Source: Treponema sp.
GTDB lineage: Bacteria > Spirochaetota > Spirochaetia > Treponematales > Treponemataceae
Direction of reading: 5' to 3'
Assembly (NCBI GenBank): GCA_017616165.1
Contig: JAFZYR010000032.1
Coordinates: 1 to 33,967 of the forward strand
Length of the DNA: 33,967 nt
Shown: piece after piece, positions 1 through 8,367 of the stretch
Numbering within the stretch: position 1 is the first letter of the stretch
Layout of the letters: each line of letters opens with the position of its first letter
Position numbers and translations under genes: made by a program
Notes under the pieces: generated by a model
The model's input: only the letters and a program-made list of their open reading frames with translations
What the model was told of the DNA's origin: nothing
Database searches by the model: none

Positions 1-90
1 AATAACTATCCAAGAAAAATCCTAGATGGATCAACTCCAGAAATTGAACTTCAAAAATATATGGGTAAAAAATTTAAGATTCCCATATAA
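1..90 (+). mobile_element. C-terminal end of probable IS30-family transposase (5' end outside window)
   Basis: An open frame enters from the left edge and ends with TAA at 88-90, giving 29 residues that begin NNYPRKILDGSTPEIELQKY. IS30-type DDE transposases end in a similar block (an asparagine pair, PRK, then a hydrophobic-x-x-TP-x-E segment), so this is probably the tail of such an enzyme. Only the tail is visible, so neither the catalytic triad nor the intactness of the gene can be judged. The next gene begins about 110 bases later. Confidence 0.55.
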
Positions 91-99
91 AAAATATCA

Positions 100-117
100 C
101 CAGTTTAAGGAAACTGG
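100..117. repeat. Short inverted repeat after the transposase tail
   Basis: CCAGTTT at 100-106 and AAACTGG at 111-117 form a perfect 7-bp stem with an AAGG loop, 10 bases after the transposase stop. No T-tract follows, so it is a weak terminator candidate. It may instead belong to the end of the insertion sequence. Confidence 0.45.
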
Positions 118-161
118 CGACATTATTATTTACAAGTTACTAAGAATTAACATTTCCATAT

Positions 162-167
162 TATAAT
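162..167 (+). promoter_or_regulatory. -10 box of the large lipoprotein gene
   Basis: A perfect TATAAT lies 31 bases before the chosen start codon at 199. No good -35 is visible at the usual distance. This would give a leader of about 25 nt that includes the GGAG ribosome-binding site at 186-189. Confidence 0.5.
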
Positions 168-198
168 TAGTTATTCTATATACATGGAGTTATACCAT

Positions 199-3100
199 AT
201 GAAAACCTGTTTCAAAACCTCAAAAAAATCTTTACTGGCCGGAGCTCTTATATTTATAGCCGCACTTTTTTTGACCTCCTGCGAAAACTTTCTTAAGGGT
301 GGCAGTATCCGTAAAGACCTGGAAGAAGCCATAGAAATTGCCAATACAAATCCTGTAACCATTTATATAGAAGCAGAGGAGGGCTCAGGAACCGTAACTC
401 CAACACAGCTGCGCTTAAAGAAAAAAGAAACTTTTGATTTACGATACAAGCCGGCCTCTTCCTGGCGTTTTATTAAATGGGAAGTTCGCGACCGTAACAC
501 AAAAGAAGTTGTGACCGACGTAATTCAGTTTGATGACGAAACAGCCCTTGAAACAAAAGGTAGAGTTTTAGACCCAAGAGAAGGGCTTGAAATTTATGCC
601 AAGGCAGTTATTTTGCCGGAGGTTGTGAGTGTAGTTCCTGATCCGGGCTCTACAATTAGTAGTTATAAATCAATAGTTTTTACTTTTAATACTCCTGTAG
701 ACGATACTGATGCAACAGAAACAGCAAGTGTTTTTAATTATAATAATATTTTGATTACAAGCGATGGAAAAGATGTAAGTTCTTTTTTTGAAAAACCATA
801 TTTTAATAGTGATAAAACAGTTTTAACAATTCTCCCAAAAGCAAAAGATATTTATGATTATATTAATTTATATCATATGACTGTTCTTGATCTGAAAATT
901 ACCTTGAGTGATAGAATTGTCGTAACACAAGGTGACCAGGAAGTAGGGCTTACACAAAATAGTAATACATCTTTTGCTCTTCATTATCGCCCGGTTATAG
1001 AAACGGTTGATCCATTACAAGTTGGAGATCTCATTGTCTCAAGAAAAGAGATTACGAAAGAAAATCTTGAAGACTTTCCTGAAAGTGATAAGTTTTTCAA
1101 AATAACAGATCCAAATAGTTCTGCTACACCGGCCGAAAAGATTATGCGTAATCGTGTAGCTGATAAAATTTTTATTTATGGAAAATATTTTGATGATGAC
1201 AGTGGAATAAATGCAGTAACAGTAAAAGAAATCAGGAAATATGATCTTGGTGGCCATTCAGAAACTCCATTGACTGATACTGTAAGAGCCCCTGTAAAAT
1301 ATAATGGAGAAAATGCTCTCTTTATTCATGATGGAAAATATACCGAGTTCTTTATTGAGCATGAAGTAATGACTAAGGAAGGAGCAGTTAAATTAGATGT
1401 TTTTGTATCTGATTCCTGCGGCAATGAAGCTTCTGACTCTTTATATGTGTTTAAGGTTGGACCAGATTGTTATCGGAAGTTTACTATTCAAAATAGATCA
1501 TTATTGACAGATTTTTATAGTGAAAACTTTAATGAGACAATAAAAACTATTAGGATAAATCATGATTTCGAAGAAAAGGTGTATTTTAAAGATAGAACAG
1601 AAGTAGATACATCTGATTTGAAAATTTATTGTTTATATAATAATAAAGTTGCATCTGCTGAAACACAATTTTCTCCATTCAATAGAAATGTAACATGGCA
1701 TAATAATCAAACAGATGAAGATATAACAGAAGTAGAAAAAGGCTGGGAATACAAACTTGACATTCCTTCGGTTGCAGGATTGAAGTTTACAATTTTAACA
1801 GTAGATGATATTGGTAATACTTTCCAGAAAGAATTTTCATTTCCTTCGGAGCCAGCTGTATTAGTGAGTGGTAATGATATAGACAGGAAAAAAGCTTATA
1901 TTTATCCACAGGAAAATACAACACAATACTTTATTATTAATTCAGAATCTTCTATAGAAGATAGAATTGATGTAAGAAATGCGCTGGAATATGGTTTTCC
2001 TAGAGATTCTTATGAATATCTGAATCATAGAGCCGAATATTGGATTATACCTTGTAATGAATATTCTTCCTCAAACGACGTTAGTTATAACTTATATGGG
2101 CCAAAGTCTTCAAAATCATTTAAGGTAAATACAGAGAATGGTAGTCTTTCTCAGAAAGTCAGTCTAAAGACTGATCCGCAATTTAATATTGTTCCAGGAA
2201 AGGGTATAGCAGAATTATACTTTACCCTTGCAGATAATTCCTGGACAAATTTTGATTTGATTTATTTTGATAAAATTATTGGATCCAGCACTTATGAGAA
2301 TAATATTATTCCAAAAGGCAGCTTCCTGGTAAAGCATGATATATCTGGTGATTGTGATGAATTATATACTAATGATATTACACTAAAGATATATGGAATA
2401 CAGAACGGCAAGAAGTCAGAAGCTCTCGAAAAAACAATAGTAACCAGTAAAGATTCTCAAGGAAATAGTGTTGCAAAGGGGACATATGATATAACCCCTC
2501 CAGAAACAAATATATTTTCAAGAACATCAGCTGATTATTATACAATTCAGTTCAAGACAGGATCTGGTTCTAATGAAAGTGATCTAGATAAATTATATAT
2601 TATTGAAAGAGATGGTACTGAAAAGTTATATACAGAATTAACTACCAGTCAAAACGGATACTCACAACAATTAAAAATACCGGCTGCAGTACTTGTAAAT
2701 GAAGTTAATGAGGGAGGTAAGTGGAAGCTTAAAGCTACAGATGAAAAAGGAAATGCCTGTATTTTTGAAGTTCCAAAAGCAACTATATATGAGGATTATA
2801 AATTTGGGGATTTGATAAAATCTAATTCTAATTGGAAAGTTGTCTTGGATTATTTTGAGGTTTATGGTGTATTCCAATCAACTTATTGCTTGACAGAAGA
2901 TGGTTGGGCATGGAAAGAAACAACAATAAAGAAGTCGGATAATGATATAAACGCATCTTCAGTTGGTGAATTTGAACTCATGGATAATTCATTTGTAAAA
3001 ATGTCTTATTTAAAAATCCTGAGCTCGGAGATATGTTATTATAATTACGGTTATTATTATACTAACACAAGTGTACAACCTTCCGGCGACTTTAATTATA

Positions 3101-3417
3101 TCCAGAAGTTGTCAGATTCGGAATTCATGATAACATCTGATGTTCCAACCCTTGTTCATACAATCAAAACTAAGATTCCTTACAGGGAATGTAAAAAATG
3201 GACTGCGGATGACTGGGAAGCTCACTTAGCACCAATAGGTGACAGGGTTATGCCTTTTACAGAAAGCAATAATACTCCCAGAAAGTATCGTGTTCCTGTT
3301 GATGAGATTGATTCAGGCGAGTGCTATGTTGTTATCACTTATTTTGCAAACAGTAACAAGCAAAACAAGGCCTATAAACTTGAACCTCACATGACAGAGG
3401 TCATGATAAAACCATAA
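199..3417 (+). CDS. Large surface lipoprotein with Ig-like and repeat-like N-terminal regions
   Basis: This 1072-residue protein has a spirochaetal lipoprotein signal: basic start MKTCFKTSKK, hydrophobic core, and lipobox L25-T26-S27-C28. I chose ATG 199 because GGAG at 186-189 is 9 bases upstream; an in-frame ATG at 184 would overlap that site. Residues of about 55-95 contain a GTVTP-type segment followed by a W-rich stretch, as in Listeria-Bacteroides-like repeat domains. Residues of about 145-260 open with VVPDPGSTISS, typical of SbsA-like Ig (Big_5) folds. The remainder is Asn-, Tyr- and Asp-rich and I do not recognise it. It probably sits on the cell surface, but its ligand is unknown. 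The gene is visibly more AT-rich than the GH95 gene downstream, which fits a variable accessory gene. Confidence 0.8.
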   Translation: MKTCFKTSKKSLLAGALIFIAALFLTSCENFLKGGSIRKDLEEAIEIANTNPVTIYIEAEEGSGTVTPTQLRLKKKETFDLRYKPASSWRFIKWEVRDRNTKEVVTDVIQFDDETALETKGRVLDPREGLEIYAKAVILPEVVSVVPDPGSTISSYKSIVFTFNTPVDDTDATETASVFNYNNILITSDGKDVSSFFEKPYFNSDKTVLTILPKAKDIYDYINLYHMTVLDLKITLSDRIVVTQGDQEVGLTQNSNTSFALHYRPVIETVDPLQVGDLIVSRKEITKENLEDFPESDKFFKITDPNSSATPAEKIMRNRVADKIFIYGKYFDDDSGINAVTVKEIRKYDLGGHSETPLTDTVRAPVKYNGENALFIHDGKYTEFFIEHEVMTKEGAVKLDVFVSDSCGNEASDSLYVFKVGPDCYRKFTIQNRSLLTDFYSENFNETIKTIRINHDFEEKVYFKDRTEVDTSDLKIYCLYNNKVASAETQFSPFNRNVTWHNNQTDEDITEVEKGWEYKLDIPSVAGLKFTILTVDDIGNTFQKEFSFPSEPAVLVSGNDIDRKKAYIYPQENTTQYFIINSESSIEDRIDVRNALEYGFPRDSYEYLNHRAEYWIIPCNEYSSSNDVSYNLYGPKSSKSFKVNTENGSLSQKVSLKTDPQFNIVPGKGIAELYFTLADNSWTNFDLIYFDKIIGSSTYENNIIPKGSFLVKHDISGDCDELYTNDITLKIYGIQNGKKSEALEKTIVTSKDSQGNSVAKGTYDITPPETNIFSRTSADYYTIQFKTGSGSNESDLDKLYIIERDGTEKLYTELTTSQNGYSQQLKIPAAVLVNEVNEGGKWKLKATDEKGNACIFEVPKATIYEDYKFGDLIKSNSNWKVVLDYFEVYGVFQSTYCLTEDGWAWKETTIKKSDNDINASSVGEFELMDNSFVKMSYLKILSSEICYYNYGYYYTNTSVQPSGDFNYIQKLSDSEFMITSDVPTLVHTIKTKIPYRECKKWTADDWEAHLAPIGDRVMPFTESNNTPRKYRVPVDEIDSGECYVVITYFANSNKQNKAYKLEPHMTEVMIKP

Positions 3418-3424
3418 GATTCAA

Positions 3425-3454
3425 AAGCCAGCCTGCACAGGTTGGCTTTTTTTT
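3425..3454 (+). terminator. Rho-independent terminator of the lipoprotein gene
   Basis: The stem AGCCAGCCT / AGGTTGGCT (one G-T pair, loop GCAC) is followed by eight T residues, 8 bases after the stop codon. Confidence 0.9.
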
Positions 3455-3475
3455 ATGGTAAAAAATTTAAATCTC

Positions 3476-3484
3476 TGTTATAAT
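3476..3484 (+). promoter_or_regulatory. Extended -10 promoter placed for a leaderless transcript
   Basis: TGTTATAAT matches an extended -10 (TGn plus a perfect TATAAT at 3479-3484). Exactly 6 bases separate it from ATG 3491, so transcription should start at or within a base or two of the start codon. The -35 region is poor and no Shine-Dalgarno is present. Confidence 0.6.
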
Positions 3485-3490
3485 GTTTCT

Positions 3491-3799
3491 ATGAATGAAA
3501 ACACAACTGTAACTGATGATGCTGTACAACAGTCATTAAATGAAATATGCCATATCCTTACTTCTTCGGATGAAAAGATGGCTTATGAGTTTATTGAATG
3601 CCTTTTTACTCCCGCCGAGCGCAAGGATATTGCAAACCGCTGGCTGCTTGTAAAGGAAATAGACAAGGGAACTACTCAGCGCGAAATTGCTAAAAAATTC
3701 GGCATGTCGCTTTGTAAGATTACACGCGGTTCAAAAGAGCTGCGCAAGCCCGACAGCGCATTCAGAAAGATTCTTGACAGTATGTCATTATCAAAATGA
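3491..3799 (+). CDS. TrpR-like DNA-binding regulator (YerC/YecD type)
   Basis: This 102-residue protein resembles the Trp repressor superfamily, YerC/YecD branch. It has an N-terminal helical region, the block LFTPAERKDIANRWLLVKEI, then a helix-turn-helix around GTTQREIAKKFGMSLCKITR and the following SKELRK. YerC-type proteins normally read SVATITRGS-like here, which fits. No tryptophan pocket can be inferred, so the effector is unknown. An in-frame ATG at 3455 lies in the T-tract of the upstream terminator and upstream of the promoter, so I start at 3491. The C-terminus ends beside a palindromic repeat whose TGTCATTATC also occurs within the last codons, so the tail may have been altered by that element. 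The GH95/GH43 operon follows on the same strand; control of it is possible but unproven. Confidence 0.85.
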   Translation: MNENTTVTDDAVQQSLNEICHILTSSDEKMAYEFIECLFTPAERKDIANRWLLVKEIDKGTTQREIAKKFGMSLCKITRGSKELRKPDSAFRKILDSMSLSK

Positions 3800-3803
3800 C
3801 GAT

Positions 3804-3833
3804 GTGTCATTATCGGGCTTGACCCGATAATCT
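3804..3833. repeat. Intergenic palindromic element, TCATTATCGGG type
   Basis: TTATCGGG (3810-3817) and CCCGATAA (3823-3830) form a perfect 8-bp stem around CTTGA, preceded by GTGTCA. It lies between the TrpR-like gene and the GH95 gene. I recall near-identical dispersed elements in other bacteria. It has no T-tract, so it is not a classical terminator. Confidence 0.75.
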
Positions 3834-3851
3834 ATTTTAACAGTTTTACGT

Positions 3852-6311
3852 ATGAATAACAGATTATATTTTAATAAACCGCCGGCAAGGTGGGAAGAAT
3901 ATCTTCCGCTGGGAAACGGGCGCCTTGGCTGTATGGTAAAGGCAAATCCGTGTAACGAGCTTCTTCAGCTCAACGAAGAAGGAATCTGGTCCGGAGGTCC
4001 TCAGGACAGGGCTAATCCCGATACAAAAAAAAATCTTTCAAAGATTCGCCAACTCGTAAATGAAGGCCGCGTGCTTGAGGCGCAGTCGCTTGGCTTTGAA
4101 GCAATGAGTGCGACAAGCTTTAATGAGCGCGCCTATCAGACAGCCGGAGATTTTCATATTGACTTTTTCTCTCCAAAAAACAGCGGGCTTGCAGTTGGCT
4201 GGCCCTTGCAGCACAAGGCTGACGAAAAATGTCTTGATAATTACAAGGCAGAGCTTTTGCTGGATCAGGCGTGCTCTGTTATAACTTATACTGATGATGA
4301 GGGAGTTGAGTTTACCCGCCGCACCTGGATTAGCGCAGTTGATGACGTGCTTTTTATGCATGTTACTGCAAGTAAGCCTGGCAAAATTAATTATAATGCT
4401 TACCTTGACCGCGGAATCTGGAGCGATCGTATTTATGCAGACAACGGCTTTATTTATCTGGAAGATTCTCATGGCATTCCGTTTTGCGTTGGGGCAGGGG
4501 TAGTTGCTGCGGGTGGGGAGTCCGGAACCCGAGGTGCGTGCCTTTACGGCTCTGGCTGTGATGAAGCACTTTTCTTTATTGATATTCAGTCCTTGCGCTG
4601 GAACAAAAAATGGAATAAAAAGCCTGTTTCTGCCGCAAAGTATGAAAAGCTCAAACGTAAAAATGTGTGGACCGGTGAGTGTAAGAAAAATCTTTATGAA
4701 ATCCGTTCGCGCATAAACAAAGTGGGGCTCGCCACCGCCGCCGAAGACTTTTTTGCCTGGCATCTGGTGGAGTGGAAGAATTATTGGGATAGAATGGAGA
4801 TAGAAATTGGATCTTCTGGGGGCCTTCGAGAGCCTCAGGCACCCCAACTTCTCCAGAACGATCCGGGGTCCCTGAGGCTCTCGAAGGGCCCTGTTGTTCC
4901 AACTCCTGAACTTCTTAAATCCGCCTCCCTATCCAACACCGCCCTCGTAAATCAATACATAAACTTCTCCCGCTATCTTCTTATAAGCGGCAGTCGTGTG
5001 CCTGGAACCTTGCCTTTGACCCTGCAGGGCCTTTGGAACGGTTCAATGGAGCCGCCGTGGCAGAGTAAATATACAATCAACATAAATGCCCAGATGAACT
5101 ACTGGCCCGTAAATATGGCAAACCTTAGCGAATGCGAGCTGCCGTTTTTTGATCTGCTTGAACGCTGTTATCCTAACGGCTGCAAGGTTGCCCGACAAAT
5201 GTACGGCTGCCGTGGCTATGTGCTTCATCACAACACAGATTACTGGGGTGATGCAAGCCCTCAGGATGCCTGGCTCCCTGCAACCTACTGGGTGCTTGGT
5301 GCTGCCTGGATGGCCACCCATATAATAGAACATTACGAATACACACAGGATAAGGCTTTTCTTGCAAGGTATTATTATCTTATGCACGAGGCTGCGCTTT
5401 TCTTTGTAGACTATCTTGTACCAAGTGAAGAAGCAGGCCTTGCATCAGACGGAAAGCCGTACCTCATAATAAATCCAAGCCTTTCGCCGGAAAACTCTTA
5501 TGTAACAAAAACCGGCCAGGTCGGTGCCTTTACCCCAGGCTGCGAAATGGACAACATGATTCTTGAGCACCTTTTGAAGGGATGTCTTAAGGCACGAGCC
5601 GTCCTGTGTCATGCCAACGCAACACCTCGTCATGCCGAAATCGTTTCGGCATCTCATAACGGCAAGCCTTATCCACAGTCTGATTTTGATTCCTTTGAAT
5701 ACATCCTCTCTCACCTCAAAAAGCCATCTCTCAATTCCGACGGCTCACTCATGGAATGGAACCGCGAGGTAGAAGAGGTGGAACCGGGACACCGCCACAT
5801 AAGTCATCTGTACGGCTTGTACCCTGGCCACACAATCACTGTAGAAAAAACACCGGAGCTTGCCCAAGCCTGTATAAAAACACTCAAAAAACGTCTGGAA
5901 AACGGCGGTGGTCACACAGGCTGGAGTCAGTCCTGGATAATCAATTTCCGAGCACAGTTAGAGCAGGGGAACGAGGCTCTGGAGGCTCTTACAAAGCTTC
6001 TTACTCATTCAACCTTGCCAAACCTTTTGGACAATCATCCGCCGTTTCAGATTGACGGAAACTTTGGTTCCCTTGCAGCAGTAATGCGCATGCTGGTTCA
6101 AAGCGAGTTTGACGAAGAAGGCAACGTAATAGTAAAGCTTCTCCCAGCCCTCCCGGACGAACCGGCCTGGCAAAACGGTCACGCCCGCGGTATAGCAATC
6201 AAGGGCGGATACACAATTGACTTTGAATGGCAGAACGGAAAGATTGTAAATAAAAAGCTTAATCCTATGCCAAACTGTATACCAGAATCAAAAATAAAGG
6301 AGTTGCTGTAA
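3852..6311 (+). CDS. GH95 alpha-L-fucosidase / alpha-L-galactosidase
   Basis: This 819-residue protein matches glycoside hydrolase family 95, inverting enzymes that release alpha-1,2-linked L-fucose or L-galactose. The N-terminal beta-sandwich opens with PARWEEYLPLGNGRLGCM and NEEGIWSGGPQD. The (alpha/alpha)6 barrel carries an N-x-N pair at N410/N412 before MNYWPVN, a candidate acid E547 in NPSLSPENSY, and D735 in HPPFQIDGNFG, matching the roles known from AfcA. No signal peptide is seen, so it likely acts in the cytoplasm on imported oligosaccharides. Its TAA overlaps the next ATG (TAATG), so it is coupled to the GH43 gene. Two palindromic elements interrupt the coding frame, at residues of about 323-347 and 586-602, both outside the expected catalytic motifs. 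No clear ribosome-binding site is visible. Confidence 0.9.
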   Translation: MNNRLYFNKPPARWEEYLPLGNGRLGCMVKANPCNELLQLNEEGIWSGGPQDRANPDTKKNLSKIRQLVNEGRVLEAQSLGFEAMSATSFNERAYQTAGDFHIDFFSPKNSGLAVGWPLQHKADEKCLDNYKAELLLDQACSVITYTDDEGVEFTRRTWISAVDDVLFMHVTASKPGKINYNAYLDRGIWSDRIYADNGFIYLEDSHGIPFCVGAGVVAAGGESGTRGACLYGSGCDEALFFIDIQSLRWNKKWNKKPVSAAKYEKLKRKNVWTGECKKNLYEIRSRINKVGLATAAEDFFAWHLVEWKNYWDRMEIEIGSSGGLREPQAPQLLQNDPGSLRLSKGPVVPTPELLKSASLSNTALVNQYINFSRYLLISGSRVPGTLPLTLQGLWNGSMEPPWQSKYTININAQMNYWPVNMANLSECELPFFDLLERCYPNGCKVARQMYGCRGYVLHHNTDYWGDASPQDAWLPATYWVLGAAWMATHIIEHYEYTQDKAFLARYYYLMHEAALFFVDYLVPSEEAGLASDGKPYLIINPSLSPENSYVTKTGQVGAFTPGCEMDNMILEHLLKGCLKARAVLCHANATPRHAEIVSASHNGKPYPQSDFDSFEYILSHLKKPSLNSDGSLMEWNREVEEVEPGHRHISHLYGLYPGHTITVEKTPELAQACIKTLKKRLENGGGHTGWSQSWIINFRAQLEQGNEALEALTKLLTHSTLPNLLDNHPPFQIDGNFGSLAAVMRMLVQSEFDEEGNVIVKLLPALPDEPAWQNGHARGIAIKGGYTIDFEWQNGKIVNKKLNPMPNCIPESKIKELL
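4818..4891. repeat. Palindromic element family A, inverted pair inside the GH95 gene
   Basis: Two arms of about 27 bases, 4818-4845 and 4864-4891, are near-perfect reverse complements around an 18-base spacer. Each contains CCTTCGAGAGCCTCAGG or its complement. It stays open in the GH95 frame and encodes a segment reading GGLREPQAP...GSLRLSKGP, near the junction between the N-terminal domains and the catalytic barrel. The same core recurs at 12126-12153, 12725-12749 and 24151-24266. Confidence 0.9.
5629..5656. repeat. Palindromic element, CATGCCGAAA type, inside the GH95 gene
   Basis: ATGCCGAAA (5632-5640) and TTTCGGCAT (5644-5652) form a perfect 9-bp stem with a TCG loop, flanked by CGTC and CTCA. 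It encodes RHAEIVSASH within GH95. A partial relative (GTGTCATGCC) lies just upstream at about 5606-5615. Dispersed elements of the CATGCTGAACTTGTTTCAGC type are known to me from other bacteria and look related. Confidence 0.8.
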
Positions 6312-7240
6312 TGTCACAAGAAAAAAACTTTCACGAAAATCCTATCATCAAAAATATTTATACTGCCGATCCGGCGCCAATGGTTTACGGCGATACGCTT
6401 TATCTTTATACAACTCACGATGAAGATGTGCTTGTAAATGATTTTTATACAATGAATGACTGGCGATGTTTTTCCACAAAGGATATGGTCAACTGGACAG
6501 ATCACGGAAAGATTTTTTCGCTTGATGATATAAGTTGGGCAGATGACCGCGCGTGGGCCCCTCAGGCAATTGAACGAAACGGAAAATTTTATCTGTATTG
6601 TCCTGTTCACAAAACAAACGGCGGAATGGCAATTGCAGTAGGTGTTTCAGATAATCCGGCCGGACCTTTTAAAGACCTTAGTTATCCGCTTGTTGACGAA
6701 GGCGACTGGAACGACATAGACCCTACAGTTTTTATTGATGATGACGGCCAGGCTTATCTTTACTTTGGAAATCCGGAGCTGCGATATGTTCTTTTAAACG
6801 AAGATATGATTTCGTACAACAAGAAGGTTGGCATTGTAAAGGTCCCTATGACCGAACAAGCCTTTTCAAAGGGCAGCCACAACACCGGAACCTCTTACGG
6901 CGAAGGTCCATGGTTCTACAAGCGCAACGGCCTTTACTATATGGTATACGCAGCCTTTGCCCCAGGCGAAAAACGAAACGAGCATCTTGCCTATTCAACC
7001 TCAAAATCTCCAACAGGCCCATGGACTTACGGCGGCATTCTCATGGAAGAAGGCCCCTGCTTTACAAATCACCCGGGTATTGCAGATTTCAAAGGTCATT
7101 CCTACTTATTCTACCACACTGACGAGCTCCCGGGAGGCAGCCTTTTCCACCGAAGCGTCTGTGTAGCCGAATTCAAATACAATCCGGACGGCTCAATCAG
7201 CACTATTGAAAAGTGTAATGGTGTTAGCGGAATAAAATAG
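6311..7240 (+). CDS. GH43-family glycosidase (arabinosidase/xylosidase-like)
   Basis: This 309-residue protein is a single five-bladed beta-propeller of glycoside hydrolase family 43. Family catalytic residues are readable: base D20 in TADPAPMVYG, pKa modulator D137 in WNDIDPTVF, and acid E198 in SYGEGPWFY. W82-A-P in DRAWAPQAIE is also typical. The length matches a bare catalytic domain with no carbohydrate-binding module. There is no signal peptide, so it probably trims oligosaccharides in the cytoplasm together with the upstream GH95. Arabinofuranosidase, xylosidase or galactosidase activity cannot be told apart by eye. Its ATG overlaps the GH95 stop by one base, so translation is coupled. 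It converges on the Rpn-like gene, only 18 bases away. Confidence 0.88.
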   Translation: MSQEKNFHENPIIKNIYTADPAPMVYGDTLYLYTTHDEDVLVNDFYTMNDWRCFSTKDMVNWTDHGKIFSLDDISWADDRAWAPQAIERNGKFYLYCPVHKTNGGMAIAVGVSDNPAGPFKDLSYPLVDEGDWNDIDPTVFIDDDGQAYLYFGNPELRYVLLNEDMISYNKKVGIVKVPMTEQAFSKGSHNTGTSYGEGPWFYKRNGLYYMVYAAFAPGEKRNEHLAYSTSKSPTGPWTYGGILMEEGPCFTNHPGIADFKGHSYLFYHTDELPGGSLFHRSVCVAEFKYNPDGSISTIEKCNGVSGIK

Positions 7241-7258
7241 GCAAGCCCTTTTTTTATA

Positions 7259-8089
7259 TTACAGCTTTTGAACTTCTTCAATAGAAAGTCCGGTGCATTC
7301 TGCGATTATGTTTATATCGATGCCGTTCGTTTTAAGGTTTTTAGCGGTTTCTACTGCTTTTTGTTGAGCGCCTTGTTTTATGCCTTGTTGTAAAGCTTCG
7401 GCGGCCCTTATATCACCATATTCTTCTACAATTTTACTAGCCATTTCTATACCTTCTTCATCTTGTTTTAAGAACCTCATTCTGTCTGCAAGTTCTTTAT
7501 AAAACATTTCGTCGGCGTTAGAAGTAGAAAAGTCATGCATAAGCTTTCCTAGAGGATCATCGCCTTTGTATTCACCGTTGATGTACATTATATTACAATC
7601 ATCGTCGAAAGGCAAATTGTTTCCTAAATCATCCTGTATATTCAATGTCTTGTATACACGATAAACAGGTAAACCTCGTTCAAAAATATCATGTTCAAGA
7701 ATAAAGATGATATAAAGGTTTGGTAAATCTTTAAAGGTTCCTCCTTTGTTTAGTGTGTGATTGTCTAACATGGCCTGATGATATCTTATACGTCTTGCAC
7801 TGGCTCCTGAGTCAGCACGTTGAATTTCAATGTTGTATTCAGTTTTAAAGATATCTTCTGCAACTACGTCTAGCTTAACAGATTTACCGAATAGATTAGT
7901 TTTTTGAACTTGTGTCATTGATTTTGTTACTGTCAAATCGTTTCTGTTCAGTAAGATTCTAATAAGCAGTTGAGTTGTTTTTATGTCGCCACTGAATGCA
8001 GCCGACATAAACTCATCATCCAAGAGTCTCATGGCTCTGACCCTTGCCAGTACAACTGGATCAATGTTATCGAAAACTGTTTTAGACAT
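7259..8089 (-). CDS. Rpn-family PD-(D/E)XK nuclease / transposase-like protein
   Basis: This 276-residue protein belongs to the Rpn/PDDEXK_2 group, recombination-promoting nucleases often annotated as PD-(D/E)XK family transposases. It opens with a segment around DDEFMSAAFSGD, typical of the family. The nuclease core is D74 in VKLDVVAED and E88-I-Q90 in YNIEIQ, followed by RRIRYHQAMLD. The C-terminus is helical and ends in CTGLSIEEVQKL, a short motif common in this family. Such genes are abundant and mobile in gut treponemes and Bacteroidetes. A GAGGAAAA ribosome-binding site precedes the start. Known E. coli members cut DNA and stimulate RecA-independent recombination; activity here is inferred from the intact D-ExQ motif. 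Confidence 0.85.
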   Translation of the reverse strand: MSKTVFDNIDPVVLARVRAMRLLDDEFMSAAFSGDIKTTQLLIRILLNRNDLTVTKSMTQVQKTNLFGKSVKLDVVAEDIFKTEYNIEIQRADSGASARRIRYHQAMLDNHTLNKGGTFKDLPNLYIIFILEHDIFERGLPVYRVYKTLNIQDDLGNNLPFDDDCNIMYINGEYKGDDPLGKLMHDFSTSNADEMFYKELADRMRFLKQDEEGIEMASKIVEEYGDIRAAEALQQGIKQGAQQKAVETAKNLKTNGIDINIIAECTGLSIEEVQKL

Positions 8090-8160
8090 GTTTTCCTCAC
8101 AAAATGGTTGAAATGCTCAGAGCATACCGCCCCGGCGAGAAATGAATTTCCTATATATAG

Positions 8161-8180
8161 TTAACAAAAAATTTTGTTAA
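8161..8180. promoter_or_regulatory. AT-rich inverted repeat between divergent genes (operator candidate)
   Basis: TTAACAAAA (8161-8169) and TTTTGTTAA (8172-8180) are a perfect 9-bp inverted repeat around AA. On the minus strand it overlaps a plausible promoter for the Rpn-like gene (TTAACA followed by TATATA 15 bases later). The rest of 8090-8367 is AT-rich spacer. It includes -10-like TATACT near 8276 but no promoter I would call for the plus-strand lipoprotein. Confidence 0.4.
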
Positions 8181-8367
8181 AAGAGGAAGTAAATTTTGAA
8201 GATTTTTGAAAATTTTTATAAAATTTTGCATTTTTCGAGTATTGTGCAAGATTTTTTATTTTCGTTGTATAGCCCTATACTATTTTATTTTTTTATTATA
8301 CACTTTCCTTATGGGATTTGTGAGATAAAAAACGATGCTCAGCTTCCCGTAAGGAGAAATAATCATT

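Noticed and set aside
4038..4902. Long open frames on the minus strand under the GH95 gene
   Set aside because: They are shadows of a strongly supported glycosidase frame, have no recognisable domains and include the repeat peptides.
4000..5275. Extra CTCAGG matches in GH95 (near 4000 and 5262)
   Set aside because: They encode ordinary conserved residues (GGPQD and SPQDAW) and lack the TTCGAG half of the repeat.
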